NCBI RefSeq assembly: GCF_007829335.1
Contig: NZ_VIWO01000005.1
Location: forward strand, 535,323-599,322
Direction: 5' to 3'
Source: Chitinophaga polysaccharea
GTDB lineage: Bacteria; Bacteroidota; Bacteroidia; Chitinophagales; Chitinophagaceae
DNA: 64,000 bases
Below are positions 38,439-46,935 of this stretch, in pieces; position 1 is the first letter of the stretch, and each line of letters starts with the position of its first letter. The notes beneath the pieces are model-generated. The model searched no databases. It was not told the DNA's origin and saw only the letters and a list, made by a program, of their open reading frames with translations. Position numbers and translations under genes: made by a program.

Positions 38439-38539
38439 AACTCATACGCTGGTAGCGACTTACATCGTCTTCATGTTGCAATAGTTTTAGTTGTTTAGGT
38501 GGTAGTTAAATTCAATTGGCCTGCGCCAGATACAAGTAC

Positions 38540-38592
38540 ATTCCAACAATTTGACAGCGATCACCGGCATTTCGTAGATACCGGCTCTTTTA
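38540..38592 (+). repeat. Repeat copy B, diverged hairpin
   Basis: Same order as copy A (ATTCCAACAATTT, AGCGATC, CCGGCATTTCGTAGAT) with a 2-base deletion and a few changes. The stem is weaker because of one C-A mismatch; a CTCTTTTATTT tail follows and reaches the fecR stop. Confidence 0.55.
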
Positions 38593-39585
38593 TTTAGTTC
38601 CTTTCTTCATATTTACATAAATAGTGTCGCCCTGTTGACGGTAGGTCAGCACACCAGAGGTACAGATGGTCTCCATGACAGCATCCAGCGGTTCATTTTT
38701 AAATTGTGCATAGAGATGTGTTGCTGCTGCTGCTCCATTATTAAAGACAATCTTTACACCGTACATTTTTTCTATCCTGGCAGCGGCGCTGCCGAATTCT
38801 TCATTTTTAAATATCAGCACATTCTGCTGCCATCCCAATACCGACGTGGAGTCCAGTGGATTTAAGGCTATTTGATTGGTTTGACGATCTACAGAGATCT
38901 CCTGCCCCGGCTTGAGCAGGTAAGTTTTGGTTCCTTTCAATTTTACTTTAACCGCACCTTCCAGCAAAGCCACGGTATTGGCGGGTGCTTTCGGATCTGC
39001 CTGTACATTGAAATGGGTACCCAATACCTGCACAGATAACAGGGAAGTTTTTACTACAAACGGCTGATGAGGCGCCTGGCTTACCTCAAAGTAGGCCTGT
39101 CCTTTTACTGATACGGTTCTGTTGTCTTTAGCAAAAGCCGCAGGATAGGAAAGTTCACTTTCGGGTCCTAATACCACCCTGGTGCTGTCTTCCAGCACAA
39201 TGGTCTTTTTCTCACCCGGGCGTGTAATAACTTTTAGAGAAAGTAACTGGTTGGTAGGTTTAGGGGTAAAGAGGTACCAGGTAGTAAGTACCATACCCAT
39301 TATGCCGGCTGCTGCTGCAAACCAATATAATTGTACCCGTTTGGATTTAACCGGCGCAGGACGTTCTTCATCAGCTGCAATCCTCGCCCGCAAAACAGAT
39401 AATGCCTGCCCCACCTGTTCGTCGGTAGTGCGCTGATGCTCCTGCCACACCCTCTTTATTTCGTCGAAGTCTTGCTGGTGACGTTTATCCGCCGTCATCC
39501 AATCCATCAGCCAGGCATTCTCCGCGTCGCTGGTCTGCCCCGATAGGTACCTGGTGACCAACAGGTAAAGTTCTTGTTCTCTCAA
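38590..39585 (-). CDS. FecR-type anti-sigma factor
   Basis: 331 residues: a cytoplasmic anti-sigma part (1-80), one membrane segment at about 86-106 (LYWFAAAAGIMGMVLTTWYL), a periplasmic FecR domain (about 115-230; EDSTRVVLGPESELSYP, VLGTHFNVQAD) and a C-terminal DUF4974-like domain (EFGSAAARIEKMYGVKIVF). It lies 68 bases after the sigma gene and 230 bases before susC. It should keep the ECF sigma factor inactive until the STN domain of the receptor signals. Confidence 0.93.
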   Translation of the reverse strand: MREQELYLLVTRYLSGQTSDAENAWLMDWMTADKRHQQDFDEIKRVWQEHQRTTDEQVGQALSVLRARIAADEERPAPVKSKRVQLYWFAAAAGIMGMVLTTWYLFTPKPTNQLLSLKVITRPGEKKTIVLEDSTRVVLGPESELSYPAAFAKDNRTVSVKGQAYFEVSQAPHQPFVVKTSLLSVQVLGTHFNVQADPKAPANTVALLEGAVKVKLKGTKTYLLKPGQEISVDRQTNQIALNPLDSTSVLGWQQNVLIFKNEEFGSAAARIEKMYGVKIVFNNGAAAATHLYAQFKNEPLDAVMETICTSGVLTYRQQGDTIYVNMKKGTK

Positions 39586-39653
39586 TTTATACGTCCTTTT
39601 ACTATAAGACGTAAGAACAATTACAAATCATGACAACGAAAAAAAATATTTTT

Positions 39654-40214
39654 TTAGACAACGGAGCTGTCGAATCGGTAGGTTTCTTTTAAGAATTTAA
39701 TGGCGCGGTACATCTGGGTTTTGACGGAGTTAATGGAGATATCTAACAGGTCCGCAATTTCCTGGTAGCTGAGTTCATCTTCCCGGTTCATCCGGAAGAT
39801 CAGCTGCATCCGTTCAGGGAGCAGTCTGATGAGCTTCTCAATATTTTCGGCTGCCTCTTTATAATTTAAGGTGTGGTCCGGGCCTTCCTGGCTGACCATG
39901 GTATCGCCGTGAATATCTTCCAGGGGTGTATTGAGCTTTAGTTTACGGCGATAATCGTATATGCGGTTTTTAACGGAAACGTATAGAAAGGCGGAAAGTG
40001 AGGAATGGATGTTGATGGTATCCCTGTTTCGCCAAAACTGGTGGAATACTTCCAATACAACATCTTCCGCCTCATCACTCGGATAAGGCAATAGTGACCT
40101 GCTAAAGTGCAACAAGTTGGGATAATACTTCACGAACAACAGATCAAATGCCCGCGATTCACCCACTTTTATGCGGGCAAGTAGTTGTAAATCATCTGTA
40201 TGATTAGCAGTCAT
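39654..40214 (-). CDS. ECF RNA polymerase sigma factor
   Basis: 186 residues from Met at 40214. An in-frame start at 40277 adds 21 hydrophobic residues of doubtful sense. Region 2 is at about 20-85 (AFDLLFVKYYPNLLHFSRS, DEAEDVVLEVFHQFWRNRD) and region 4 at the end (LSYQEIADLLDISINSVKTQMYRA). It heads the sigma-FecR-SusC-SusD-phosphodiesterase series. A minus-strand TACTTTTG (40222-40229) matches the housekeeping -7 and lies so close to the ATG that the mRNA would have almost no leader; its -33 spacing (17 bases) is short. Confidence 0.92.
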   Translation of the reverse strand: MTANHTDDLQLLARIKVGESRAFDLLFVKYYPNLLHFSRSLLPYPSDEAEDVVLEVFHQFWRNRDTINIHSSLSAFLYVSVKNRIYDYRRKLKLNTPLEDIHGDTMVSQEGPDHTLNYKEAAENIEKLIRLLPERMQLIFRMNREDELSYQEIADLLDISINSVKTQMYRAIKFLKETYRFDSSVV

Positions 40215-40400
40215 GAGCCGCCAAAAGTAACATCGGTTTGTGAATACAATGTTAAATATAACAATATTAAACTCCAATCATCCAAATTTTATTTCGGGGT
40301 ATTACGGAATCATATAAATTATTTTCACTATTAATAAAAACAGCGCAAATGCTATTTGCTGTTGTTGGTTTATTTCAAACACTAACCGACTTATGGCGTA

Positions 40401-40437
40401 AGAGTGGCGAAACGACAGCGTTTCGCCACTCTGTTTT
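40401..40437. terminator. Perfect 13-bp hairpin next to the GNAT stop codon
   Basis: AGAGTGGCGAAAC (40401-40413) pairs exactly with GTTTCGCCACTCT (40420-40432). The T-rich tail (GTTTTATTT) is on the plus strand and runs into the stop of the minus-strand gene. It probably works as terminator or 3'-end stabiliser for that gene. Confidence 0.6.
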
Positions 40438-40888
40438 ATTTCCACCAATAGTAATAATTATGCTGCCCATCATATTCAAATCCACAGCGAGGGTAGAGTT
40501 TATTACCGATATCATTTGTCTTTTCCGTTTCGAGCATCAAACCGCAAGCTTCCGTTTCGTTGCACCATTGCTTGCTGCGATCTATCAGGGCAACAGATAA
40601 CCCTTTCCCCCTGTAGTCAGGATGAACAAACAAATCACTCAATAACCACTGCTTTGCCAGTTTAATGTAATGGTACATCTTGTACAGCTGCACAAATCCC
40701 ACCGCTTTATCTTCTACATAAACCAGGAAAATATTGGATTGCTCGTTGTCCAGTCTTTCCCGTATGAACTGCTTACATTTTTCATAATCATCGGCCTGGC
40801 GGTAGAAAACCCGGTACAGGTTGAATAATTCCGCAGCATCATTTAAGTGTTCCAAACCTACTTTTCTAATTTTGTATTCCATTGCCAT
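40436..40888 (-). CDS. GNAT-family N-acetyltransferase
   Basis: 150 residues covering one GNAT domain. The acetyl-CoA loop is clear in LFVHPDYRGKGLSVALIDRS, preceded by the strand AVGFVQLYKMYH and followed by CNETEACGLMLETEKTN and the closing GNKLYPRCGFEYDG. The acceptor substrate is unknown. Met3 (MEYKIRK) is an equally good start. Single gene; a strong hairpin follows its stop. Confidence 0.88.
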   Translation of the reverse strand: MAMEYKIRKVGLEHLNDAAELFNLYRVFYRQADDYEKCKQFIRERLDNEQSNIFLVYVEDKAVGFVQLYKMYHYIKLAKQWLLSDLFVHPDYRGKGLSVALIDRSKQWCNETEACGLMLETEKTNDIGNKLYPRCGFEYDGQHNYYYWWK

Positions 40889-40922
40889 AAATTATATTGA
40901 ATGAATAGCAAAACTACTTTTT

Positions 40923-40952
40923 AACTGGACCATTAATATGGTCCAGTTTTTT
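40923..40952 (+). terminator. Hairpin with T-run in the GNAT-DHFR gap
   Basis: AACTGGACCAT (40923-40933), loop TAAT, ATGGTCCAGTT (40938-40948), then TTTT. It has the plus-strand orientation, but no plus-strand gene precedes it. It lies 180 bases before the DHFR-like gene, so it could be part of that gene's leader or end an unseen RNA. Confidence 0.45.
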
Positions 40953-41130
40953 ATTAAAAAGATAGTCCAGGTATTTTTAAACGGACACATTATTGTTCCC
41001 CTGCCCATCATAAGAGCAACAGTTGCCGGTATAAAACAAACCAAGTCGCAATTGCCCCTTGAGATTGTCGCTTTAGCCCCCGTTGCCTGAAGAAAGACTC
41101 GGTTACATTTGTGATACAAATCACTTAGCT

Positions 41131-41709
41131 ATGCGAAAATTAATCGTGAAAATGTCGGTTTCTATTGATGGTTTTGTAAGCGCCGCAGATGGCGGGAAAG
41201 ATTGGGTATTCAAAACCGGAGATGAGGAGTCGGCGGCCTGGAGTGTCGATCAAATCCGTCAAGCCGGGTTGATCATCATGGGCAGGAAGACGTTTGAAAC
41301 GTTGGCCCCTTACTGGCCTGCTGCGACCGGGCCTTTTGCTGCACCCATGAACGAGATTCCCAAGGCTGTGTTTACCCAAAAAGGATTTAAAGGTATCGAT
41401 TCCGGGCTGGAACAGTCGCCTGCCGTGGCTTCCTGGGCCGGGGCGCGGGTTTTCGATGGCGATCTTGCAGCAGGGATCAAGGAACTTAAAGCTGAGCCGG
41501 GGAAACCGATCGTAGCTATTGGCGGCGCGGGATTTATGCAGAGCCTTATTGCCACAGGCCTCGTTGATGAGTACCACCTGGCCATTCATCCTGTTGCATT
41601 GGGTTCGGGACTTCCCATCTTCGGAAGTGCGCAAATGCCGCTCTACCTGAAGTTGGACGAGGTAAAGGTTTTTCCGAAGGGAGTTATCGCAAAGACTTAC
41701 CGGGCGTAA
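41131..41709 (+). CDS. Dihydrofolate reductase-like (RibD C-terminal domain) protein
   Basis: 192 residues from the ATG at 41131, preferred over 41083 because MRKLIVKMSVSIDGFV is the usual beginning of this family. Other family marks are GLIIMGRKTFETLAPYW, KPIVAIGGAGFMQSLIATGLVDEYHL and HPVALGSGLPIF. These YwjB/YyaP-like proteins bind NADPH through the DHFR fold but their substrates are mostly unknown; true folate reduction is unlikely. No clear operon partner. Confidence 0.85.
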   Translation: MRKLIVKMSVSIDGFVSAADGGKDWVFKTGDEESAAWSVDQIRQAGLIIMGRKTFETLAPYWPAATGPFAAPMNEIPKAVFTQKGFKGIDSGLEQSPAVASWAGARVFDGDLAAGIKELKAEPGKPIVAIGGAGFMQSLIATGLVDEYHLAIHPVALGSGLPIFGSAQMPLYLKLDEVKVFPKGVIAKTYRA

Positions 41710-41773
41710 GTTCACCATTCAATCTGAATAGCACTGACTACAAAAGCAGATAGCAATAAGTCCCTGACGACAC

Positions 41774-42634
41774 TTACCTCGCGAGTTCAACTGGCTTATC
41801 CAGTCTCGTAAGCTTTTGTGGATTGGCGATCGCATAAATACGGACGATGCGTTCATTTTCCACAACGAAACTTACTGCGGCTATAGCGCCATCGCTTTCG
41901 ATAAAACCTCCTGGCTGACCATTCAGCCATAAGGTATTTGCAGTAATCGTCCGGTTCGGGCGTGCCAGTAAATTCGCTACCAGCTCAATCCCGTAAACCG
42001 GAATGCGGGCAGCAGCTACCAATCCGCCGCCATCGGCAATCAGTGTAACATCTGGCGCGAGAACCGCCATCAGTGGTTGCAACTCCCCCGTTCGCAACGC
42101 TGCCAGGAAACGCTCCACCACCGCTTGCTGCGCGGAGCGGCTTACCGGCTCCCGCTGACGTCTGGCCGCAACATGCTCACGCGCCCGCCGTGCAATCTGC
42201 CGGACGGTAGCCGCAGGCTTGCCGATTATTTCGGAGATCTCATCATATGGCGTGTTGAAAACTTCGCGAAGCACGAATACCGCTCGTTCTGTTGGCCCAA
42301 GTGTTTCCAGTACAATCAACATAGCGATCGAAATACTTTCCGACAACTCCAGGTCCTCCGCTACATGAGGGTTGGTCAGCAATGGCTCTGGTAGCCACTC
42401 GCCAACATATTCCTCACGGCGACGCGACAACGTCCGCTTCCAGTTGAGCACCTGCCGCGTCACCATCCGGATAAGGTAGGCACGTGGATTACGTACCTGC
42501 GATTGATCAATATCGGCCCACCGGAGCCAAGCCTCCTGCAGTATGTCTTCTGCATCCGTTGCCGAACCGAGCATCTCGTAAGCTACCGTGAATAGCAGGT
42601 TCCGGTGGGAAATAAATGGGTCTTGTTCTATCAT
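41774..42634 (-). CDS. ECF41-type sigma factor with SnoaL-like C-terminal domain
   Basis: 286 residues: sigma regions 2 and 4 fill the first 165 residues (ATDAEDILQEAWLRWADID, EVFNTPYDEISEIIGKPAATVRQIARRA). A SnoaL-like domain follows with the ECF41 marks DGGG (in LIADGGGLVAAARIPVYG) and NPQKL near the end; WLPEPL in the linker is also typical. In this group the C-terminal domain acts as built-in regulator in place of an anti-sigma factor. It overlaps by 4 bases the carboxymuconolactone decarboxylase gene before it, the known target type of ECF41 factors. Confidence 0.92.
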   Translation of the reverse strand: MIEQDPFISHRNLLFTVAYEMLGSATDAEDILQEAWLRWADIDQSQVRNPRAYLIRMVTRQVLNWKRTLSRRREEYVGEWLPEPLLTNPHVAEDLELSESISIAMLIVLETLGPTERAVFVLREVFNTPYDEISEIIGKPAATVRQIARRAREHVAARRQREPVSRSAQQAVVERFLAALRTGELQPLMAVLAPDVTLIADGGGLVAAARIPVYGIELVANLLARPNRTITANTLWLNGQPGGFIESDGAIAAVSFVVENERIVRIYAIANPQKLTRLDKPVELAR

Positions 42635-43206
42635 TTCAATACTACGCCGGACTTCCCGGTACGTTTGGTTAATGGAATTTCGCAGGCATCGGAGTATCCC
42701 TGTGATTTGATGCCATGCGCCGTGTTGACCCTGGTCGAAAGGTTAGCAAAGCCGATGAGTGCTGTCAGCTCCACCAATGCGGCGGGTCCCAGTTGTTCCA
42801 GCAAACTGGCCGACATTTCATCGGTGACGGTGATTGGCGTGGTGGTCATAGCCTCTGCATACTCCATCACGTCCCGCTCCAGCGGCGTAAACACGGTCGA
42901 CTCCCGCCAGCGTGGCACCTGGCTGGCCTTAGCCAGGTCTAAACCCTTATGCTGTGCCTGAAAATAGCCGATGTCGAGGCACCAACTGCAGCCAACCATT
43001 GCCGCAACAGCCATGTGCGCAAACGATTTAAGATGCCCGTCACATGCATTCCACCCGGCCGCCCTGCCACCCAGCTCAAGGATGGTGGTGGCCACAGAGG
43101 GATTGTGCCATACAACTTCAACTGGTTCAGGAACGGCGCCAAACTGCTTAATCATGCTTTCTGTTAGCTCCGCGGGGAGCGTTGCTTTTGAAATACGTAA
43201 TGCCAT
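42631..43206 (-). CDS. Carboxymuconolactone decarboxylase-family (AhpD-like) protein
   Basis: 191 residues, all helical, with the redox motif CSWC in MVGCSWCLDIGYFQA and a following His-free helix. This AhpD-like family uses the CxxC pair in thiol redox chemistry. It precedes and overlaps by 4 bases (ATGA) the ECF41 sigma factor. Such sigma factors are known to control carboxymuconolactone decarboxylases, oxidoreductases or epimerases next to them, so autoregulation of the pair is likely. The true substrate is unknown. Confidence 0.88.
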   Translation of the reverse strand: MALRISKATLPAELTESMIKQFGAVPEPVEVVWHNPSVATTILELGGRAAGWNACDGHLKSFAHMAVAAMVGCSWCLDIGYFQAQHKGLDLAKASQVPRWRESTVFTPLERDVMEYAEAMTTTPITVTDEMSASLLEQLGPAALVELTALIGFANLSTRVNTAHGIKSQGYSDACEIPLTKRTGKSGVVLK

Positions 43207-43557
43207 AATGAAGGTCCTCCTTAATTTTTTTGTTCAACATCAAGACACCACCTGAGGTGCAAATGTGACAACCTGCCGTCATTATTTTTCATGCAACAAA
43301 TTATAAGAGATATCTATGGCAATAAAAATTTTGCAATGATGATTCATATGGCCCATGTGTTTATGCTGAAAGATATTCTTTTCCCTGTTAGTTTACAGGT
43401 ATTAAGAACGCTGCATATCCATCCAAATTGCCTGGACCAACCTCTCCACATTCTCCATTATTTTACCATTTATGTAAAGATTTCGATCTTTTTTTGATAA
43501 TGCTTTCGATTGCAAAACCATTTTTCATATCTTGGAGAGGCAATTAACAACCACGCA
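43207..43557. other. Intergenic region without a supported gene
   Basis: A 68-codon plus-strand ORF (43291-43497) has no recognisable feature and unremarkable composition. I see no terminator or clear consensus promoter; a short inverted repeat CACCT-G-AGGTG lies near 43250. The region probably holds the divergent promoters of the flanking genes. Confidence 0.4.
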
Positions 43558-44985
43558 ATGAATCACAACAACTCAAGAAGGAGCTTCCTCAAACAGGCGG
43601 CGCTGGCTACCCTCGCCACCGCTACGCCAGGTCTGCTGATGGCTGCCGCGAAGCCCTATACCCGCAAAATCGGGCCCAATGAAAAAGTAAACCTTGCCTT
43701 CATCGGTATAGGCAACAGGGGTGGAGAGATCGCCCGGGAACTCTACAAGACTGGCTTGGCAAACATTGTAGCCCTCTGCGACGTAGACATGGGCGCACCG
43801 CATACCCTGGAGGTAATGAAAATGTTCCCTAACGTGCCCCGTTTCCAGGATTTCCGCCAGATGTTCGATAAAATGGGCAACCAGATTGACGCTGTGTCCA
43901 TCGGTGTACCCGACTTCGCGCATTTCCCGATCACGATGATGGCCATAGGCCTAGGCAAACATGTATACGTAGAGAAACCGATGGCGCGCACCTTCAACGA
44001 GGTGGAACTGATGATGAAAGCTGCCCGGAAGCATCCGAAAGTGGTGACACAAATGGGCAACCAGGGGCATTCTGAAGCCAATTACTTCCAGTTTAAAGCA
44101 TGGACAGAAGCTGGTATCATCAAAGATGTAACAGCCATTACTGCCCATATGAACTCTCCACGGCGCTGGCATGGCTGGAACCCCAATATCACGGCTTTCC
44201 CTCCTGCAGAACAGGCGCCTGCTACCCTCGACTGGAATATCTGGCAGATGGCCACGCAAGGACATTCTTATAACAAGGATTTCGTAAACGGCCAATGGCG
44301 CTGCTGGTTCGACTTCGGGATGGGTGCACTGGGCGACTGGGGCGCACATATTATCGATACCGCCCACCAATTCCTCGATCTTGGCTTGCCATATGAAGTG
44401 GATCCAGTCAAGCTCACGGGCCATAACAACTTCTTCTACCCCATGTCTACCACGCTGGCATTCAAATTCCCTCAAAGAGGAAATATGCCCGCACTGGATA
44501 TCACCTGGTACGATGGTGTGGATAACCTCCCTCCCATTCCTGCCGGATACGGTGTATCAGGACTCGATCCTAATATTCCACCTCCCAGCAATGGTCCTAT
44601 CACACCAGCTAAACTGAATCCCGGTAAGATTATCTACAGTAAGGATCTCACGTTTAAAGGAGGCTCACATGGTAGTACCCTCTCTATCATTCCGGAGGAA
44701 AAAGCGAAAGAAATGGCTGGTAAACTGCCAGTAGTACCGGCAAGTCCATCTAACCACTTTAAGAACTTCCTGTTGGCTTGTAAAGGCGAGGAGCAAACAC
44801 GATCACCATTCGCGATTGCAGGCCCGCTCAGCCAGGTATTCTGTCTCGGTGTACTGGCACAGTGGACAGGAGAGAAATTACAGTTCGATCGGGAAAAGAA
44901 GATCATCACGAATAATAAACATGCTAATGAATTGCTGATAGGCCCTCCTCCAAGGAAAGGCTGGGAACAGTACTATAAAGTTTAA
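43558..44985 (+). CDS. Tat-exported Gfo/Idh/MocA-family oxidoreductase
   Basis: 475 residues from ATG 43558. The start is fixed by the Tat signal SRRSFLKQAALATLATATPG; the upstream start at 43510 would bury it. A Rossmann fold follows (LAFIGIGNRGGEIARELYKTG), with GKHVYVEKPMAR as the family's EKP motif, and a C-terminal domain with WRCWFDFGMGALGDWGAHIID. It binds NAD(P) tightly and is folded before export. The family holds sugar dehydrogenases and also GH109-type glycosidases; I cannot tell which applies here. It appears monocistronic with a strong terminator. Confidence 0.87.
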   Translation: MNHNNSRRSFLKQAALATLATATPGLLMAAAKPYTRKIGPNEKVNLAFIGIGNRGGEIARELYKTGLANIVALCDVDMGAPHTLEVMKMFPNVPRFQDFRQMFDKMGNQIDAVSIGVPDFAHFPITMMAIGLGKHVYVEKPMARTFNEVELMMKAARKHPKVVTQMGNQGHSEANYFQFKAWTEAGIIKDVTAITAHMNSPRRWHGWNPNITAFPPAEQAPATLDWNIWQMATQGHSYNKDFVNGQWRCWFDFGMGALGDWGAHIIDTAHQFLDLGLPYEVDPVKLTGHNNFFYPMSTTLAFKFPQRGNMPALDITWYDGVDNLPPIPAGYGVSGLDPNIPPPSNGPITPAKLNPGKIIYSKDLTFKGGSHGSTLSIIPEEKAKEMAGKLPVVPASPSNHFKNFLLACKGEEQTRSPFAIAGPLSQVFCLGVLAQWTGEKLQFDREKKIITNNKHANELLIGPPPRKGWEQYYKV

Positions 44986-45013
44986 AAAAAGAGGACTATG
45001 GTCCTCTTTTTTT
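44984..45013. terminator. Bidirectional intrinsic terminator
   Basis: AAAAAAAGAGGAC (44984-44996), loop TATG, GTCCTCTTTTTTT (45001-45013), immediately after the Gfo/Idh/MocA stop. Confidence 0.9.
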
Positions 45014-45049
45014 ATTTTGCAGGAAAAGATGATTTAAAAATCCTGACTA

Positions 45050-45619
45050 ATGCAATTATTTAACGGTCGTTTGTATCCCGAAGAGATCATACCCTATCTG
45101 GCGCAATTCGATAAAGAGCGTTATGTAACGGAACTGAAAAAGGTGATTGATCTTGGATTTCAGAAGATCAGCGAATGTAACGCTGTGGAATTATATACCT
45201 GCTGTATTGCCACCAACATCTATGATTTAGCAACAACCATCTCTTTCGACGATGCTGAGACCAGTGATCAATACAGGCATAATTTATTTGCAGCTTTGGA
45301 GAAGCGGTACCGATTAAAATCAGAGCAAGGGAAATTACCAAAAAGAGATCGTATACCAGATATTAATAACATACCCCGCAATTACGACGAGCCGGATAAA
45401 TATGCTTTCCCCCGTATTGCCACGGTGAAAAACATCTCGATCCCAAAGAATTTCGAATTTTACACCCAAAGAAAATGCTGGTATGAGATTTTTCCTCTTC
45501 AGCAGGAGATGCTGCCATATGCAGTCCGGCAATTATATAATTTACCGAAACTTCATCCCTCCTTTGAATTGTTTTTTATTGGCATGGAGTCGAAAGAAGG
45601 ATTCATCTATAGAAGGTAG
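45050..45619 (+). CDS. Hypothetical protein, soluble
   Basis: 189 residues without signal peptide or membrane segment. It is rich in aromatic and charged residues, with helical N-terminal half (PEEIIPYLAQFDKERYVTEL) and a C-terminal part with NFEFYTQRKCWYEIFPLQQE. I do not recognise the family. It lies 64 bases after a terminator and 126 bases before a glycosyltransferase gene on the same strand. Codon use and length make a real gene likely. Confidence 0.6.
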   Translation: MQLFNGRLYPEEIIPYLAQFDKERYVTELKKVIDLGFQKISECNAVELYTCCIATNIYDLATTISFDDAETSDQYRHNLFAALEKRYRLKSEQGKLPKRDRIPDINNIPRNYDEPDKYAFPRIATVKNISIPKNFEFYTQRKCWYEIFPLQQEMLPYAVRQLYNLPKLHPSFELFFIGMESKEGFIYRR

Positions 45620-45745
45620 GAGCGTTTTCCAGTTGAAAAAAAATATGCGCAGGTATCAAAAATGAAGCTACCTTCGACCACTAAACCGGCAACAGCAGGG
45701 TAAATACCGCGAAAAGGATCTACCCAGGTCAATACTACGATCTAC

Positions 45746-46774
45746 ATGGATATAAATATAAACAATCCCTTAGTTACTGTTTTTATGGCCGCCTATAACG
45801 GCGAAGCCTATATTGAAAAGGCCATACAGAGTGTCCTCAGTCAGCGCTTTACTAATTTTGAGCTATTAATTATTAATGACGGCTCTACAGATCGTACACT
45901 CGACATCATTCATAAATTCACGGATCCCCGCATCCGTTTAGTTCACAATGATGGCAATAAAGGGCTTACCTTCACCCGCAACCGTGGAATTGAAGAGGCA
46001 AAAGGGCAATACATTGCCATCCTGGACTGTGATGATATAGCCCTGCCTGATCGTCTTAAAGCGCAAATCAGTTTTTTAGCGTCCCATCCTGACATCGCCA
46101 TATGTGGCGGACAAGCCATCGCTATAGATGAATCCGGCGAACAAACCGGTAACTTAAATGTGGTAGCCGGCGATAACATATCTCCCGAATTGATATTTCA
46201 TAACACCTTTATCAATTCGACCTTAATGATCAAAAGATCAGCCATGCTCGAAGCAGGTGGATATAGAGATTATTCTCCCGCGGAGGATTATGATCTTTCT
46301 TACAGGATCTCTTTACGTCATCCGGTAGCCAACCTTAACGAGGTTCTTGTCTACTACCGCCTTCACGGAAATAACATTTCAAAAGTGCAGCATGAGAGAA
46401 TACTCAACGCAGAGCTCCGCATCATCGAAAACATCCATACCAACCTGGGTATTCCCAAAGATGAAAATTTAATACGGATTCACCATGATTACTCCTGTTA
46501 CCGGTTTTCATCCCGGAGCTCAAAAGAATTTCTACCCGTTTTTGAGGCCTTAAAGCAGGGCAACGCTACATCCGGGAATTATCCCATCCAGGTATTCAAT
46601 GAAATACTCTACAAAAAGTGGTATACACTTTTAAGACATAATAAAGAAAAAAGAATTCTTCCCTTATTTTTTAAAAGTAGATTATTTGAATGGCAATTTG
46701 TTACGGCTAAGGAATTGCGTAAAGTGTTTAAGCAGGCTCTTTCCCGTAATCTTTCGTTAAGACGGGACAAATAA
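45746..46774 (+). CDS. Family 2 glycosyltransferase
   Basis: 342 residues. The GT-A nucleotide-sugar domain fills the first 230 residues: VTVFMAAYNGEAYIEKAIQS, FELLIINDGSTDRT, FTRNRGIEEAKGQYIAILDC with the DxD-like CDDIALPDR, and the acceptor region YSPAEDYDLSYRI. The C-terminal 110 residues are basic and probably sit near the membrane. Donor and acceptor are unknown. No other polysaccharide genes are adjacent. Confidence 0.9.
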   Translation: MDININNPLVTVFMAAYNGEAYIEKAIQSVLSQRFTNFELLIINDGSTDRTLDIIHKFTDPRIRLVHNDGNKGLTFTRNRGIEEAKGQYIAILDCDDIALPDRLKAQISFLASHPDIAICGGQAIAIDESGEQTGNLNVVAGDNISPELIFHNTFINSTLMIKRSAMLEAGGYRDYSPAEDYDLSYRISLRHPVANLNEVLVYYRLHGNNISKVQHERILNAELRIIENIHTNLGIPKDENLIRIHHDYSCYRFSSRSSKEFLPVFEALKQGNATSGNYPIQVFNEILYKKWYTLLRHNKEKRILPLFFKSRLFEWQFVTAKELRKVFKQALSRNLSLRRDK

Positions 46775-46813
46775 TAATTATGCTAATTTAAAATCCATGC
46801 CGGGGGCATTTGA

Positions 46814-46842
46814 GCCCAAAAGGGCTACGCAATGCGTAGCTC
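46814..46842. repeat. Two overlapping, mutually exclusive hairpins
   Basis: AGCCC (46814-46818) can pair with GGGCT (46822-46826), and GGGCTACGC (46822-46830) can instead pair with GCGTAGCTC (46834-46842). It lies downstream of the glycosyltransferase gene, before the terminator. Confidence 0.35.
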
Positions 46843-46880
46843 TTACAATTAAATCACTCTTGTCTTACTATGTCAACTGC

Positions 46881-46918
46881 AAAAAAGGCTGCTCAATCCT
46901 GTTGAGGCAGCCTTTTTT
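46881..46918. terminator. Bidirectional intrinsic terminator
   Basis: AAAAAAGGCTGC (46881-46892) pairs with GCAGCCTTTTTT (46907-46918), with further pairing in the loop. It separates the convergent GT2 and GNAT genes. Confidence 0.9.
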
Positions 46919-46935
46919 ATTACATCTGATTAATC

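Noticed and set aside
43291..43497. 68-codon plus-strand ORF
   Set aside because: No family marks, no signal or membrane segment, no sensible ribosome site; lies in a regulatory gap between divergent genes.
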